Source: Quadrisphaera setariae (GTDB taxonomy: Bacteria; Actinomycetota; Actinomycetes; Actinomycetales; Quadrisphaeraceae). Taken from it: a DNA stretch of 64,000 nt. Below, one piece after another: positions 27,769-41,737 of this stretch (position 1 is the stretch's first letter; each line of letters opens with the position of its first letter). Where the stretch lies: assembly GCF_008041935.1 (NCBI RefSeq), contig NZ_VKAC01000002.1, positions 124,001 to 188,000 of the forward strand. The letters run 5' to 3'. Both the position numbers and the translations under genes were made by a program. Under the pieces are notes generated by a model. That model saw only the letters and a list, made by a program, of their open reading frames with translations, did not search any database and was not told the origin of the DNA.

Positions 27769-28182
27769 GTGGCTGCACGGACCAAGGCCCGCAAGCGGGC
27801 CCTCGACCTGCTCTTCGAGGCCGAGCAGCGCCGGCTCGACCCCGTCACCCTGGCCGCCGACCGGTTGGCCAGCGGTCACGTCCCGGTGCCGCAGTACAGC
27901 CTGGACCTCGTCGAGGGCGTCCAGGCCCACCGCGAGCGCATCGACGAGCTGCTGACCACCTACTCGCAGGGCTGGGAGCTCGACCGGATGCCCGCCGTGG
28001 ACCGCAACCTGCTGCGCATCGGGGTGTTCGAGCTGCTGTGGTGCGACGACGTCCCCGACGCCGTCGCGGTGTCGGAGGCCGTGGGGCTGGCCTCCGAGCT
28101 GAGCACCGACGAGTCGCCGGCGTTCGTCAACGGGCTGCTGAGCCGGCTCATGGACCTCAAGCCGGGCCTCGTCGACAGCTGA
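27769..28182 (+). CDS. nusB: Transcription antitermination factor NusB
   Basis: All-helical RNA-binding factor of the rRNA antitermination complex. ARKRALDLLFEAEQR at the N terminus, DRMPAVDRNLLRIGVFELLW and VSEAVGLASELSTDESPAFVNGLL (in part) are diagnostic. 137 aa. GTG start. A strong terminator follows, so it closes the aro-efp-nusB unit. Confidence 0.95.
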   Translation: MAARTKARKRALDLLFEAEQRRLDPVTLAADRLASGHVPVPQYSLDLVEGVQAHRERIDELLTTYSQGWELDRMPAVDRNLLRIGVFELLWCDDVPDAVAVSEAVGLASELSTDESPAFVNGLLSRLMDLKPGLVDS

Positions 28183-28255
28183 CGCCGGTCCGCCGCACCT
28201 GGCACAACCCGGTGCCGTCCCGGTCCGGTCACAGCTGGTGATCGCAGGCGACGCA

Positions 28256-28292
28256 GAAGACCCCCGCACCGGGATCCGGTGCGGGGGTCTTC
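28256..28292. terminator. Strong hairpin terminator between nusB and bldD
   Basis: Perfect 15-bp stem (28256-28270 with 28278-28292), 7-nt loop. It lies between the convergent genes nusB and bldD and can serve both. Confidence 0.88.
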
Positions 28293-28331
28293 GTCTCGCT
28301 GCGTGACCAGCGGCGGGCCGTCGGAGCGGTG

Positions 28332-28838
28332 TCAGCCGTTCTGCGCGACGGCGCGGCGGGCATCGGGGTCGAGCACGCCCCAGCTGATGAGCTCCTCGGC
28401 CAGCTGCTGCGGCGGGAGGTCGTAGATGACGGCGAGGGCGCGCAGGTCGTCCGAGCGGATCGAGAGCACCTTGCCGTTGTAGTCGCCGCGCTGGCTCTGG
28501 ATGGTGGCGGCGTAGCGCGCGAGCGGGCCGGCCTTCTCCGAGGGGACCGACTGCAGGCGCTCCAGGTCGAGCACGAGCTTGGGCGGGGGCTCGCTGTGAC
28601 CTGCGCTGCCGCCGTCGGGCAGGAGGGCCGAGACCGGCACGCCGTAGAAGTCCGCCAGCTCGGCGAGGCGCTGGACGGTCACCGCTCGGTCGCCGCGCTC
28701 GTAGGAGCCGACCACCACGGCCTTCCACTGCCCGCCGGAGCGCTGCTCCACGCCCTGCAGGGACAGGCCCTGCTGGGTGCGGATGGCGCGCAGCCGGCTG
28801 CCGAGCGCCTTGGCGTAGCCCGATCCTTCCTCCGACAT
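28332..28838 (-). CDS. bldD: c-di-GMP-responsive developmental regulator BldD
   Basis: Xre-family repressor that, in Streptomyces, dimerises on c-di-GMP and holds back developmental genes. The N-terminal HTH spans about residues 10-75 (SRLRAIRTQQGLSLQGVEQ, WKAVVVGSYERGDR). The C-terminal domain carries RGD at 117-119 and RSDD at 128-131, which is the RxD-X8-RxxD ligand signature at its proper spacing. ATG 28838 was chosen because GAGAGAGGGG precedes it; the frame extends further but lacks family sequence. 168 aa. BldD-box-like palindromes upstream suggest autoregulation. Confidence 0.95.
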   Translation of the reverse strand: MSEEGSGYAKALGSRLRAIRTQQGLSLQGVEQRSGGQWKAVVVGSYERGDRAVTVQRLAELADFYGVPVSALLPDGGSAGHSEPPPKLVLDLERLQSVPSEKAGPLARYAATIQSQRGDYNGKVLSIRSDDLRALAVIYDLPPQQLAEELISWGVLDPDARRAVAQNG

Positions 28839-28879
28839 GCCGTCCCCTCTCTCAGTGCTGTACACGCTTCTCAACTGAC

Positions 28880-28960
28880 AGTGATCGTCACGGGGAGTGA
28901 CCTCCAGGTCAACTCCATCGACGTCACAGGCAGTAACTGTTCACCCAGAGTGACTATCGA
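28880..28960. promoter_or_regulatory. Cluster of BldD-box-like palindromes in the bldD promoter region
   Basis: GTGA-TCG-TCAC at 28881-28891 is a perfect palindrome. A GTGA half-site lies at 28897-28900, GTAA/TTCAC arms around 28932-28944, and AGTGAC at 28949-28954. These match the AGTGA-N-TCAC style of BldD sites. A reverse-strand TTGACC near 28906-28911 could be the -35 they overlap. Confidence 0.6.
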
Positions 28961-29130
28961 CGACCGACGGCGACGGTCACGGACGGTGGCACCGCCTCCT
29001 GCGCACAGCGTCGCAGAGCTGCACCCGCTGCGGTCGGCGGCCCACCGGACGGCGGACGGCCCAGGACCGCGGATCTTCCCGCGTGCAGTACCGTCGGAGC
29101 CGCACCTGAGAACCGACGTCCTTCAACCTC

Positions 29131-29153
29131 CGTCCTGTGAGGCGGGGAAGGAG
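29131..29153 (+). promoter_or_regulatory. PyrR-binding loop overlapping the pyr operon ribosome-binding region
   Basis: Bases 29131-29144 (CGTCCTGTGAGGCG) match the PyrR loop consensus ARUCCNGNGAGGYU at 12 of 14 positions. The outer A-U is replaced by C-G, which keeps pairing. GGGGAAGGAG follows directly (29144-29153) and is the only RBS-like tract before the pyrR ATG. PyrR-UMP binding would block translation initiation, as described for mycobacteria. Confidence 0.7.
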
Positions 29154-29160
29154 TCAGTGA

Positions 29161-30745
<1,585 letters not shown>

Positions 30746-30746
<1 letters not shown>

Positions 30747-32092
30747 TGGAGACCACCCTCATCACGGGTGCCCGCCCGTTCGGCGGCGAGCCCGCGGACC
30801 TGCTGCTGCGCGACGGCACCATCGCGGAGACCGGCGCCGCCGGGTCCCTGACCGCCCCCGACGGCGCGCGCACCGTCCAGGCCGAGGGCCTCATCGCCCT
30901 TCCGGGCCTCGTGGACCTGCACACCCACCTGCGCGAGCCGGGCCGCGAGGACGCCGAGACCGTCGAGACCGGCACGCGCGCCGCCGCGCTCGGCGGCTTC
31001 ACCGCGGTGCACGCCATGGCCAACACCGCACCGGTCGCCGACACCGCCGGTGTGGTCGAGCAGGTGTGGCGGCTGGGCCGCCAGGCCGGCTGGTGCGACG
31101 TGCGCCCCGTCGGCGCCGTGACGATCGGCCTCGCGGGCGAGCGCCTCGCCGAGCTGGGCGCCATGGCCGACTCCGCCGCCGGCGTGCGCGTCTTCTCCGA
31201 CGACGGCAAGTGCGTCTTCGACGCCGTCCTCATGCGCCGCGCGCTGGAGTACGTCAAGGCGTTCGACGGCGTCGTCGCCCAGCACGCCCAGGAGCCGCGC
31301 CTCACCGAGGGGGCGCAGATGAACGAGTCGGCGCTGTCCGGCGTGCTCGGCCTGCGCGGCTGGCCCGCGGTCGCCGAGGAGGCGGTCATCGCCCGCGACG
31401 TGCTGCTCGCCGGTCACGTCGGCTCCCGGCTGCACGTCTGCCACGTCTCCACCGCCGGGTCCGTCGAGATCGTGCGGTGGGCCAAGGAGCGCGGCGTCGA
31501 CGTCACCGCCGAGGTCACCCCCCACCACCTCCTCCTCACCGACGAGCTGGTCCGCGGGTACGACCCCGTCTACAAGGTCAACCCGCCGCTGCGGTCCGAC
31601 GACGACGTGCGCGCGCTGCGCGCCGGCGTGGCCGACGGCACCATCGACGTCGTCGCCACCGACCACGCCCCCCACCCCGTGGAGGACAAGGACTGCGAGT
31701 GGTCCGCCGCCGCCATGGGCATGACCGGCCTGGAGACGGCCCTGTCCGTGGTGGTGCAGGCCCTCGTCGAGCCCGGCCACCTCGACTGGGCCGGCGTCGC
31801 GCGCGTCATGTCGCAGACCCCCTCCCGCATCGGCCGCGTGGCGGGCCAGGGCGGGGGGCTCGCCACCGGAGACCCGGCCCACGTGGTCCTGCTCGACCCG
31901 ACCGCGCGCTGGACCGTCGACCCGGCCGCCATGGCCACCAAGGGCCGCAACAGCCCCTTCGCCGGCCGCGAGCTGCCCGGCCGCGTGGTGGCGACCTTCT
32001 ACGGCGGGCACCCCACCGTGCTCGACGGCGCCCTGGCCACCCCGCGTCCCGCCACCGGCCTCGACGCGCAGGGGGACTCGTGGACCAGGTGA
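30746..32092 (+). CDS. pyrC: Dihydroorotase
   Basis: Zinc amidohydrolase that closes carbamoyl aspartate to dihydroorotate. DLHTHLREPG gives the first HxH metal pair; later ligands are in AQHAQEP, HVCHVSTAG and ATDHAPHPVEDK. 448 aa, class I type. ATG 30746 overlaps the pyrB stop, and the longer open frame upstream is pyrB in another frame. The C terminus overlaps the next gene by 13 bp. Confidence 0.96.
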
Positions 32093-32727
32093 TCGCGGGC
32101 CTCGTGCTGCTGGCCCTCGTCCCCGTCATCTGGTGGCTCATGCTCCGCGCCTGGCGCCGCCGCGCCGCGCAGCAGGCCGCCGGGACCGGCGACCTGCCGG
32201 CCCTGTCCGCCCCCGCCCCGCTGCCGGCCGGTGCGGGCGAGCAGTGGGTGGGCAGCGACGCCGACGGCCTCACGACCGGCACCGCGACCGACCCGGCTGC
32301 GGCTGACCGGGCCGCCCGCACGGTGACCGGCACCTACGTCTCCACGGTCGTCTCCGGCCGCCCCTTCGAGCGCGTCACCGCGCACGGCCTGGGCAGCCGC
32401 AGCCTCGTGGAGCTGGAGGCCGTCTCGGCCGACCCGCAGGCCCCCCACCAGGCGGCCCTGCTGCTGCGCCGACCCGGCGCAGCCTCGTTCTCGATCCCCG
32501 CCGCAGACCTCGTGCGCGTGACCCGCGCCCGGGGCCAGGCGGGCAAGGTGATGTTCGGCAAGGAGGACCTCGTCGTGGTGACCTGGCGGCTCGGTGGAGC
32601 AGGCGGAACGGAGGTGGACAGCGCCGTGCGGACCAAGCCGCAGCAGGACGCAGACCGCCTCGTCGCCCTGGTGGAGGGCCTCATCCCCTCCGCCGGGCAG
32701 AAGACCCCCGGGAAGGACGCCGCATGA
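32080..32727 (+). CDS. Membrane-anchored PH-like domain protein in the pyr operon
   Basis: 215 aa. One N-terminal membrane helix (about residues 4-22, [19 protein letters not shown]), a basic stop-transfer, a Pro/Ala linker, then a soluble domain of about 130 residues. That domain ([23 protein letters not shown] in part) looks beta-rich and PH-like. The family is regularly found between pyrC and carA in actinobacteria, but its role is unknown. GTG 32080 has GGGGGA before it. It overlaps both pyrC and carA, so it is firmly part of the operon. Confidence 0.75.
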   Translation: MDQVIAGLVLLALVPVIWWLMLRAWRRRAAQQAAGTGDLPALSAPAPLPAGAGEQWVGSDADGLTTGTATDPAAADRAARTVTGTYVSTVVSGRPFERVTAHGLGSRSLVELEAVSADPQAPHQAALLLRRPGAASFSIPAADLVRVTRARGQAGKVMFGKEDLVVVTWRLGGAGGTEVDSAVRTKPQQDADRLVALVEGLIPSAGQKTPGKDAA

Positions 32728-33967
32728 GCACCACCACGACGACGGACAGCGCCGCGCTGCTGCTGCTGGAGGACGGCCGCGCCTTCACCGGCCAGGCCTA
32801 CGGGGCCCTCGGTGAGACCGTCGGCGAGGCGGTCTTCTGCACCGCCATGACCGGCTACCAGGAGACCATCACCGACCCCAGCTACCACCGCCAGGTGGTG
32901 GTCATGACCGCGCCGCACATCGGCAACACCGGCTGGAACGACGAGGACGACGAGTCCGCCCGCATCTGGGTGGCCGGCTTCGTCGTCCGCGACCCCGCCC
33001 GCCGCGCCTCCAGCTGGCGCTCGCGCCGCGAGCTCGAGCAGGAGCTGGTCTCCCAGGGGGTGGTGGGGATCTCCGGCGTCGACACCCGCGCGCTGACCCG
33101 CCACCTGCGCGAGCGCGGCGCCATGCGCGTCGGCGTCTTCTCCGGCCCGGCCCTGACCGGCGCCTCGCGCGAGCAGCTGCTGGAGCGCGTCCGCACCGGG
33201 GCGCAGATGAGCGGCGCCGACCTCGCCGGCCAGGTGAGCACCGCCGACGCCTACGTCGTCCCCGCGATCGGCGACAAGCGCCTCACGGTGGCGGCGGTCG
33301 ACCTGGGCATCAAGTCCAACACCCCCCGCGAGCTGGCCAGGCGCGGCGCCGAGGTCCACGTGCTCCCCGCGCTGGCCACCCTCGAGGACGTGCTCGCCGT
33401 CAGCCCGGACGGCGTCTTCTTCTCCAACGGCCCGGGGGACCCCAGCGCCGCCACCCACGAGGTCGAGCTGCTGCAGCAGGTGCTCGAGCGCAAGATCCCG
33501 TTCTTCGGGATCTGCTACGGCAACCAGCTGCTGGGACGCGCGCTCGGCCTGGGCACCTACAAGCTGCGCTACGGCCACCGCGGTGTGAACCAGCCGGTGC
33601 TCGACAGGTCCACGGGGCGCGTGGAGGTCACCGCCCACAACCACGGCTTCGCCGTGGACGCCCCGCTCGAGGGCTCCACCACCACCCCGTTCGGGCAGGT
33701 GGAGGTCAGCCACGTCGGCCTCAACGACGGCGTGGTCGAGGGGCTGCGCGTCACCGGCGCCCCGGCCTTCTCGGTGCAGTACCACCCGGAGGCCGCCGCC
33801 GGTCCGCACGACGCGAACTACCTGTTCGACAGGTTCGTCGCGCTCGTCGCCGACCCGGGCGCGCCCCTGCCGCCGCTGCTGAACGCGCCCAAGCCGACCA
33901 GCTCCACCACCGGCGGCGACGGCGACCCCGTCCAGCCCGCCACGAGCCACGAGAAGGGCGACCGCTG

Positions 33968-33968
<1 letters not shown>
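32724..33968 (+). CDS. carA: Carbamoyl phosphate synthase small (glutaminase) subunit
   Basis: Class I amidotransferase that supplies ammonia to CarB. The N-terminal domain has [14 protein letters not shown] and [12 protein letters not shown]. The nucleophile Cys lies in [12 protein letters not shown], and the His/Glu pair in [12 protein letters not shown]. 414 aa. ATG start overlaps the upstream stop by 4 bp. Adjacent to carB with 1-bp overlap. Confidence 0.97.
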
Positions 33969-37305
<3,337 letters not shown>

Positions 37306-37309
<4 letters not shown>

Positions 37310-38250
37310 GCAGCCCGGTGAGCTGGCCCGCGGGCGTGCAGGAAGCGGCCGAGGTCGTCTCCGCACGCCCCGTGGGCGCGTACACGCACCTCGTGCTGCG
37401 CGCTCCCGAGGCGGCCCGGCGCGCGCAGCCGGGCCAGTTCGTGGCCTGCGGCACCGGCGACTCCGGCATGCTCCTGCGCCGCTCGCTGTCGCTGCACGCC
37501 GCCGACCCCGAGGCGGGCACGCTGGAGGTGGTCGTCGCGGCGGCCGGGCCGGGCACGCGGCTGCTGGCCGCCAAGCGCCCCGGTGACGTGGTCTCCACCA
37601 CGGCGCCGCTGGGGCGCCCGTTCCCGCTTCCTGCTCCAGGAACCCCCGCGGTGGTCATCGGCGGTGGCTACGGGGCGGCGCCGCTGCCCTGGCTGGCGCG
37701 GGTGCTCACCACCGGAGGGTCGCGCGTGGTGGGGATCGTCGGCGCGGCGAGCGCTGACCGGCTGCTCGGCACGAGCGCCGTCGACGACGCCACCGCGCTG
37801 GACGGGATCGCCGACGCCGTGGTCGTCACGACCGACGACGGGTCCCTGGGAGCCCCCGGCCGCGTCACCGACGCCCTGCCCGAGGTGCTGCTGGAGCTGA
37901 GCGAGCTCGGGGAACCGGCCGTCTACGCGTGCGGCCCGATGCCCATGCTCCGCTCGGTCCACACCACCACCCGCGAGGTGCTGGGGGAGCGGGCGCAGAC
38001 CTGGCTTGCGGTGGAGGAGTCCATGGCCTGCGGCGTCGGCGTCTGCATGACCTGCGTGCTGCCCGTGGTCGACCTCGACGACGACGACACTCCGACGCGC
38101 ATGCTGCGGGCCTGCACCGCCGGCCCGGTCTTCGACGGCGACGCTCTGCGCTGGGACGCCATCGGCGCCGCGCCGCACCTGCGGGGCGGGGCCCTCGTCC
38201 CCGACGACGCCGTCGGCGCGCCCGTCGTCGGCAGGGCCGGAGGCCACTGA
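37306..38250 (+). CDS. pyrK: Dihydroorotate dehydrogenase electron transfer subunit (PyrK)
   Basis: FAD and [2Fe-2S] protein passing electrons from PyrD to NAD. The FAD domain has LLRRSLSLH (RxLS type), the NAD domain [13 protein letters not shown], and the iron-sulfur motif CGVGVCMTC with a fourth Cys in RACTAGPVF. 314 aa, longer than the usual 260 because of the C-terminal tail. Coupled to carB and to pyrD by overlapping stops and starts. Its presence shows the DHOD is the NAD-linked class 1B type. Confidence 0.92.
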
Positions 38251-39290
38251 TGAGCACCCCCTCCGCGCCTGCCACCTCCGCGACCGAGGAGGTCGCGCAC
38301 GCCGCCGTGGACCTGTCCACGTCCATCGGGTCCTTCCACCTGCCGGCGCCCACGATGACGGCCTCCGGGTGCGCCGCCGCCGGTGCCGAGCTGGCGCCCT
38401 ACCTGGACCTGTCGGCGCTCGGCGCCGTCGTCACCAAGTCGGTGCTGCGCGAGCCGCGCTCGGGCCGGGCCACCCCGCGCATGGCCGAGACCCCGTCGGG
38501 GATGCTCAACAGCATCGGGCTGCAGGGCCCGGGCATCGACGCCTTCCTCGAGCACGACCTGCCGGTGCTGGCGCAGGCCGGCGCGCGCGTGGTCGTCTCC
38601 ATCGCCGGGGGAGACCCCGAGGAGTTCGGGGAGCTGGCCGGCCGCCTGGCGGCCCTGGGTCCCGACAGCCCGGTGGGCGCGATCGAGGTCAACATCTCCT
38701 GCCCGAACGTGGCCAACCGCGGCCTGGTGTTCGCGTGCGACCCCGGCGCCTCCCGCGCGGTGCTCGAGGCCGTCAGCGGCGCAGTGGCCTCCGCGGCCAG
38801 CGCCAGCGGACACCCGGCGCTGCCCGTGCTGGCCAAGCTCAGCCCCGACGTCACCGACCTCGTGGCCGTGGCGCGGGCCTGCACCGACGGCGGGGCGACG
38901 GGCCTCACGGCCATCAACACCACGCTCGGCATGGTCATCGACCCGGTGACGCTGCGCCCGCAGCTCGCGGGGGTGACCGGCGGCACCTCCGGCCCGGCGA
39001 TCCGGCCCATCGCCGTGCGCTGCATCTGGCAGCTCACCGCCGCCAAGCGCGCGGGGGTCCTGCCCGACGTGCCCGTGGTGGGCGCGGGCGGCGTGGCCAG
39101 CGGCGCCGACGCGCTGCAGCTCATCGCCGTCGGCGCCTGCGCCGTGCAGGTCGGGACGGCGACCTTCGCCGACCCCTCGGCGCCCGCCCGCGTGGCCCGG
39201 GAGCTGGAGGCGGAGCTGGCCCGGCGCGGGGTCGCGCGCCTGGCCGACGTGATCGGCATCGCCCACGAGCCCGGGAGGGGCCCTCGATGA
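38250..39290 (+). CDS. pyrD: Dihydroorotate dehydrogenase, class 1B catalytic subunit
   Basis: FMN enzyme oxidising dihydroorotate. Class 1 features: the catalytic Cys in VNISCPN, SVLREPRSGRATPR, AINTTLGM and VGAGGVASGADALQLI. 346 aa; the N-terminal 25 residues are a poorly conserved extension. ATG 38250 overlaps the pyrK stop. The longer upstream open frame belongs to the pyrK region. Confidence 0.95.
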   Translation: MSTPSAPATSATEEVAHAAVDLSTSIGSFHLPAPTMTASGCAAAGAELAPYLDLSALGAVVTKSVLREPRSGRATPRMAETPSGMLNSIGLQGPGIDAFLEHDLPVLAQAGARVVVSIAGGDPEEFGELAGRLAALGPDSPVGAIEVNISCPNVANRGLVFACDPGASRAVLEAVSGAVASAASASGHPALPVLAKLSPDVTDLVAVARACTDGGATGLTAINTTLGMVIDPVTLRPQLAGVTGGTSGPAIRPIAVRCIWQLTAAKRAGVLPDVPVVGAGGVASGADALQLIAVGACAVQVGTATFADPSAPARVARELEAELARRGVARLADVIGIAHEPGRGPR

Positions 39291-40219
39291 GCCACCAGAG
39301 CGACCAGCCGGTCCGGCAGCCGGTCCGGGAGCAGGGCCAGCAGCGCGCGGGGCGACCGGAGTCGTTCGGTGTGCGGCTCGCCGCCGCCATGGACGCCCAC
39401 GGCCCGCTCTGCGTGGGTATCGACCCCTCTGCGGCCCTCCTGGGCGCCTGGGGCCTGTCCGACGACGTCAGCGGCCTGGAGCGGTTCTCCCGGACCGTCG
39501 TGGAGGCCGTGGCGGGCTCCTGCGCGGCGGTCAAGCCGCAGGCGGCGTTCTTCGAGCGCCACGGCAGCCGCGGCGTGGCCGTCCTGGAGCAGGTGGTCGC
39601 CGATGCCCGGGCCGCCGGGGTGCTGTGCGTCGTGGACGCCAAGCGGGGGGACATCGGCTCGACGATGGCCGCCTACGCCGACGCGTTCGCCGGGGAGGGC
39701 TCGCCCCTCGCCGGGGACGCCGTGACGGCCTCCCCGTTCCTGGGCTTCGGGTCGCTGGACCCGCTGCTGGCGGTGGCCGAGCGCACCGGCCGCGGCGTGT
39801 TCGTCCTCGCGCTGACCTCCAACCCCGAGGGCGCGTCCGTGCAGCACGCCCGCGGCGACGGCGGGGTGGCCGTCGCCGCGGCCGTGGCCCGCGCCGCCGC
39901 GCAGCGCAACGCCGCAGCTCAGGCCGCTGGTGACCCGCTCGGGTCCGTGGGGCTCGTGGTGGGCGCGACCACGGGCGACGCCGCCTCGCGCCTGGCGGTG
40001 GACCTCGCCGCGGTGCACGGCCCGCTGCTCGCCCCGGGCATCGGAGCGCAGGGGGCGGGCCCGGCTGACCTGGCCCGCGTCTTCGGCTCCGCGCGTCGCG
40101 CCGTGCTCGCGTCCTCCAGCCGGGAGGTGCTCGGCGCCGGACCCTCGGTGCGGGCCCTCCAGGAAGCCGCTGTACGGTCGGCCGACGCCTGCCGGGCTGC
40201 TCTGCGTGACGCCGAGTGA
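39287..40219 (+). CDS. pyrF: Orotidine 5'-phosphate decarboxylase (subfamily 2)
   Basis: Last step to UMP. The catalytic DxKxxD is DAKRGDIGSTM; CVGIDPS and KPQAAFFERHG are typical of the long actinobacterial subfamily. The phosphate-binding end GIGAQG is near residue 250. 310 aa. ATG overlaps pyrD by 4 bp. End of the pyr operon; no clear hairpin follows before the mihF promoter. Confidence 0.95.
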   Translation: MSHQSDQPVRQPVREQGQQRAGRPESFGVRLAAAMDAHGPLCVGIDPSAALLGAWGLSDDVSGLERFSRTVVEAVAGSCAAVKPQAAFFERHGSRGVAVLEQVVADARAAGVLCVVDAKRGDIGSTMAAYADAFAGEGSPLAGDAVTASPFLGFGSLDPLLAVAERTGRGVFVLALTSNPEGASVQHARGDGGVAVAAAVARAAAQRNAAAQAAGDPLGSVGLVVGATTGDAASRLAVDLAAVHGPLLAPGIGAQGAGPADLARVFGSARRAVLASSSREVLGAGPSVRALQEAAVRSADACRAALRDAE

Positions 40220-40230
40220 GCCCCCCGGCG

Positions 40231-40259
40231 TTGCTCTGACCAGGTGACGTGGCTAGGTT
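40231..40259 (+). promoter_or_regulatory. Candidate sigma-70-type promoter of mihF
   Basis: TTGCTC (40231-40236), 17-nt spacer, TAGGTT (40254-40259), in the 153-bp gap after pyrF. The leader to the mihF GTG would be about 105 nt. Confidence 0.65.
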
Positions 40260-40372
40260 TCCCACCAGGGTCGGCGCCGAGCCCCCGTGGTGAGGCTGCT
40301 GATCGCGACGTGACCGCCACGTGTACGACTGATCAGACCTCCTTTCCCGACGACGTTCAGAGGTGACTGTCC

Positions 40373-40687
40373 GTGCCGCTCCCGAACCTGACCCCCGAGC
40401 AGCGTGCTGCAGCCCTGGAGAAGGCCGCTGCCGCCCGTCGTGAGCGCGCGGAGGTGAAGAACCGCCTCAAGCACTCCCAGGGCGACCTCGGCGACGTGAT
40501 CCGCGAGGGCCAGGAGAACGACGTCGTCGGCAAGATGAAGGTCTCCGCCCTCCTCGAGGCCCTCCCGGGCGTGGGCAAGGTCCGCGCGGCGAAGGTCATG
40601 GAGGAGATCGGCATCTCCGAGACCCGTCGCGTGCGCGGTCTGGGCGCCAACCAGATCAGCGCCCTCATCGAGCGCTTCGGCCGCTGA
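40373..40687 (+). CDS. mihF: Actinobacterial integration host factor (mIHF)
   Basis: Small nucleoid-associated DNA-binding protein, essential in mycobacteria. 104 aa, with a basic N-terminal helix ([17 protein letters not shown]) and an S13-like helix-two-turn-helix ([22 protein letters not shown] in part). The GTG start follows GAGGTGACT. Directly followed by gmk, the conserved order. Confidence 0.95.
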   Translation: MPLPNLTPEQRAAALEKAAAARRERAEVKNRLKHSQGDLGDVIREGQENDVVGKMKVSALLEALPGVGKVRAAKVMEEIGISETRRVRGLGANQISALIERFGR

Positions 40688-41289
40688 GCTCGCAGCAGGC
40701 CACCGGCCCGGTCCGGACGACGCCCCAGCGGCTGGTCGTCCTGGCCGGGCCGACGGCTGTCGGCAAGGGCACCGTCGCCGCTGACGTCCGCGCCCGCTAC
40801 CCGCAGGTGTGGCTGTCGGTCTCGGCGACCACCCGCGCGCCCCGGCCGGGCGAGGTGGACGGCGTGCACTACCTCTTCACCAGCGAGGCCGACTTCGACG
40901 CGCTGGTCCAGGAGGGGCAGATGCTCGAGTGGGCGGTGGTCCACGGCCGGCACCGCTACGGCACCCCCCGCGGCCCGGTGGAGCGCGCCCTGACGGCCGG
41001 CACGCCGGTGCTGCTGGAGATCGACCTGCAGGGTGCCCGTCAGGTGAAGGCCGTCATGCCCGACGCTCACTTCGTCTTCCTGGCCCCTCCCAGCTGGGAG
41101 GAGCTCGAGCGCCGCCTGGTCGGTCGCGGCACCGAGGGACCCGAGGAGCGGGAGCGCCGCTTGTCGACCGCACGGGTGGAGCTCGCCGCCGAGGGGGAGT
41201 TCGACACCACGATCGTGAACGACGACGTCAGCCGAGCTGCTGACGAGCTCGTATCATGGATGGGTCTGGGTCCGCTCACCCGCCGCTGA
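40684..41289 (+). CDS. gmk: Guanylate kinase with apparent CTG start
   Basis: Phosphorylates [14 protein letters not shown] is the P-loop at about residues 20-30; [16 protein letters not shown] and GVHYLFTS bind GMP. The frame has no ATG, GTG or TTG between the stop at 40441 and 40807, and 40807 lies after the P-loop. So translation must begin earlier: CTG 40684 overlaps the mihF stop (CTGA) and yields 201 aa, the normal size. Re-initiation by coupling is likely. A sequencing error or another non-AUG codon is possible. Confidence 0.88.
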   Translation: MSSQQATGPVRTTPQRLVVLAGPTAVGKGTVAADVRARYPQVWLSVSATTRAPRPGEVDGVHYLFTSEADFDALVQEGQMLEWAVVHGRHRYGTPRGPVERALTAGTPVLLEIDLQGARQVKAVMPDAHFVFLAPPSWEELERRLVGRGTEGPEERERRLSTARVELAAEGEFDTTIVNDDVSRAADELVSWMGLGPLTRR

Positions 41290-41370
41290 CCGCCTCCGGC
41301 TATCGCCGCTGGCTCGAGGTCGCGTCGCGCGGCCCGCCCAGGATTCGACCGCCGATCTGGAAGGACACCC

Positions 41371-41715
41371 GTGTCCGGCACCGCCGCTGCCCCCGAGGGC
41401 ATCACCAACCCGCCCATCGACGACCTCCTCGAGGCCGCTGACGGCTCCAAGTACGGGCTGGTCATCTACGCCGCCAAGCGCGCGCGCCAGATCAACGCCT
41501 ACTACTCCCAGCTCGGCGAGGGCCTGCTCGAGTACGTCGGCCCGCTCGTGGAGACCCACGTGCAGGAGAAGCCGCTGAGCGTGGCGCTGCGCGAGATCGA
41601 CGCCGGCCTGCTCACCATCCGCCCGGTCAGCGCCGAGGAGGCCGCCGCCGAGGCCGCGGCCGTCGCGCCGTCGGACCCGTTCGCGGCCCCCGCGGACGAC
41701 GCGCGCGGCTTCTGA
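41371..41715 (+). CDS. rpoZ: RNA polymerase omega subunit
   Basis: Helps RpoB' folding and RNA polymerase assembly. [22 protein letters not shown] and the [12 protein letters not shown] block are diagnostic in part. 114 aa with an Ala-rich acidic C-terminal tail. GTG start with GGAAGGACACCC before it. Lies between gmk and coaBC as usual. Confidence 0.96.
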   Translation: MSGTAAAPEGITNPPIDDLLEAADGSKYGLVIYAAKRARQINAYYSQLGEGLLEYVGPLVETHVQEKPLSVALREIDAGLLTIRPVSAEEAAAEAAAVAPSDPFAAPADDARGF

Positions 41716-41737
41716 GCCACCCCGCCAGCTCCCCACG

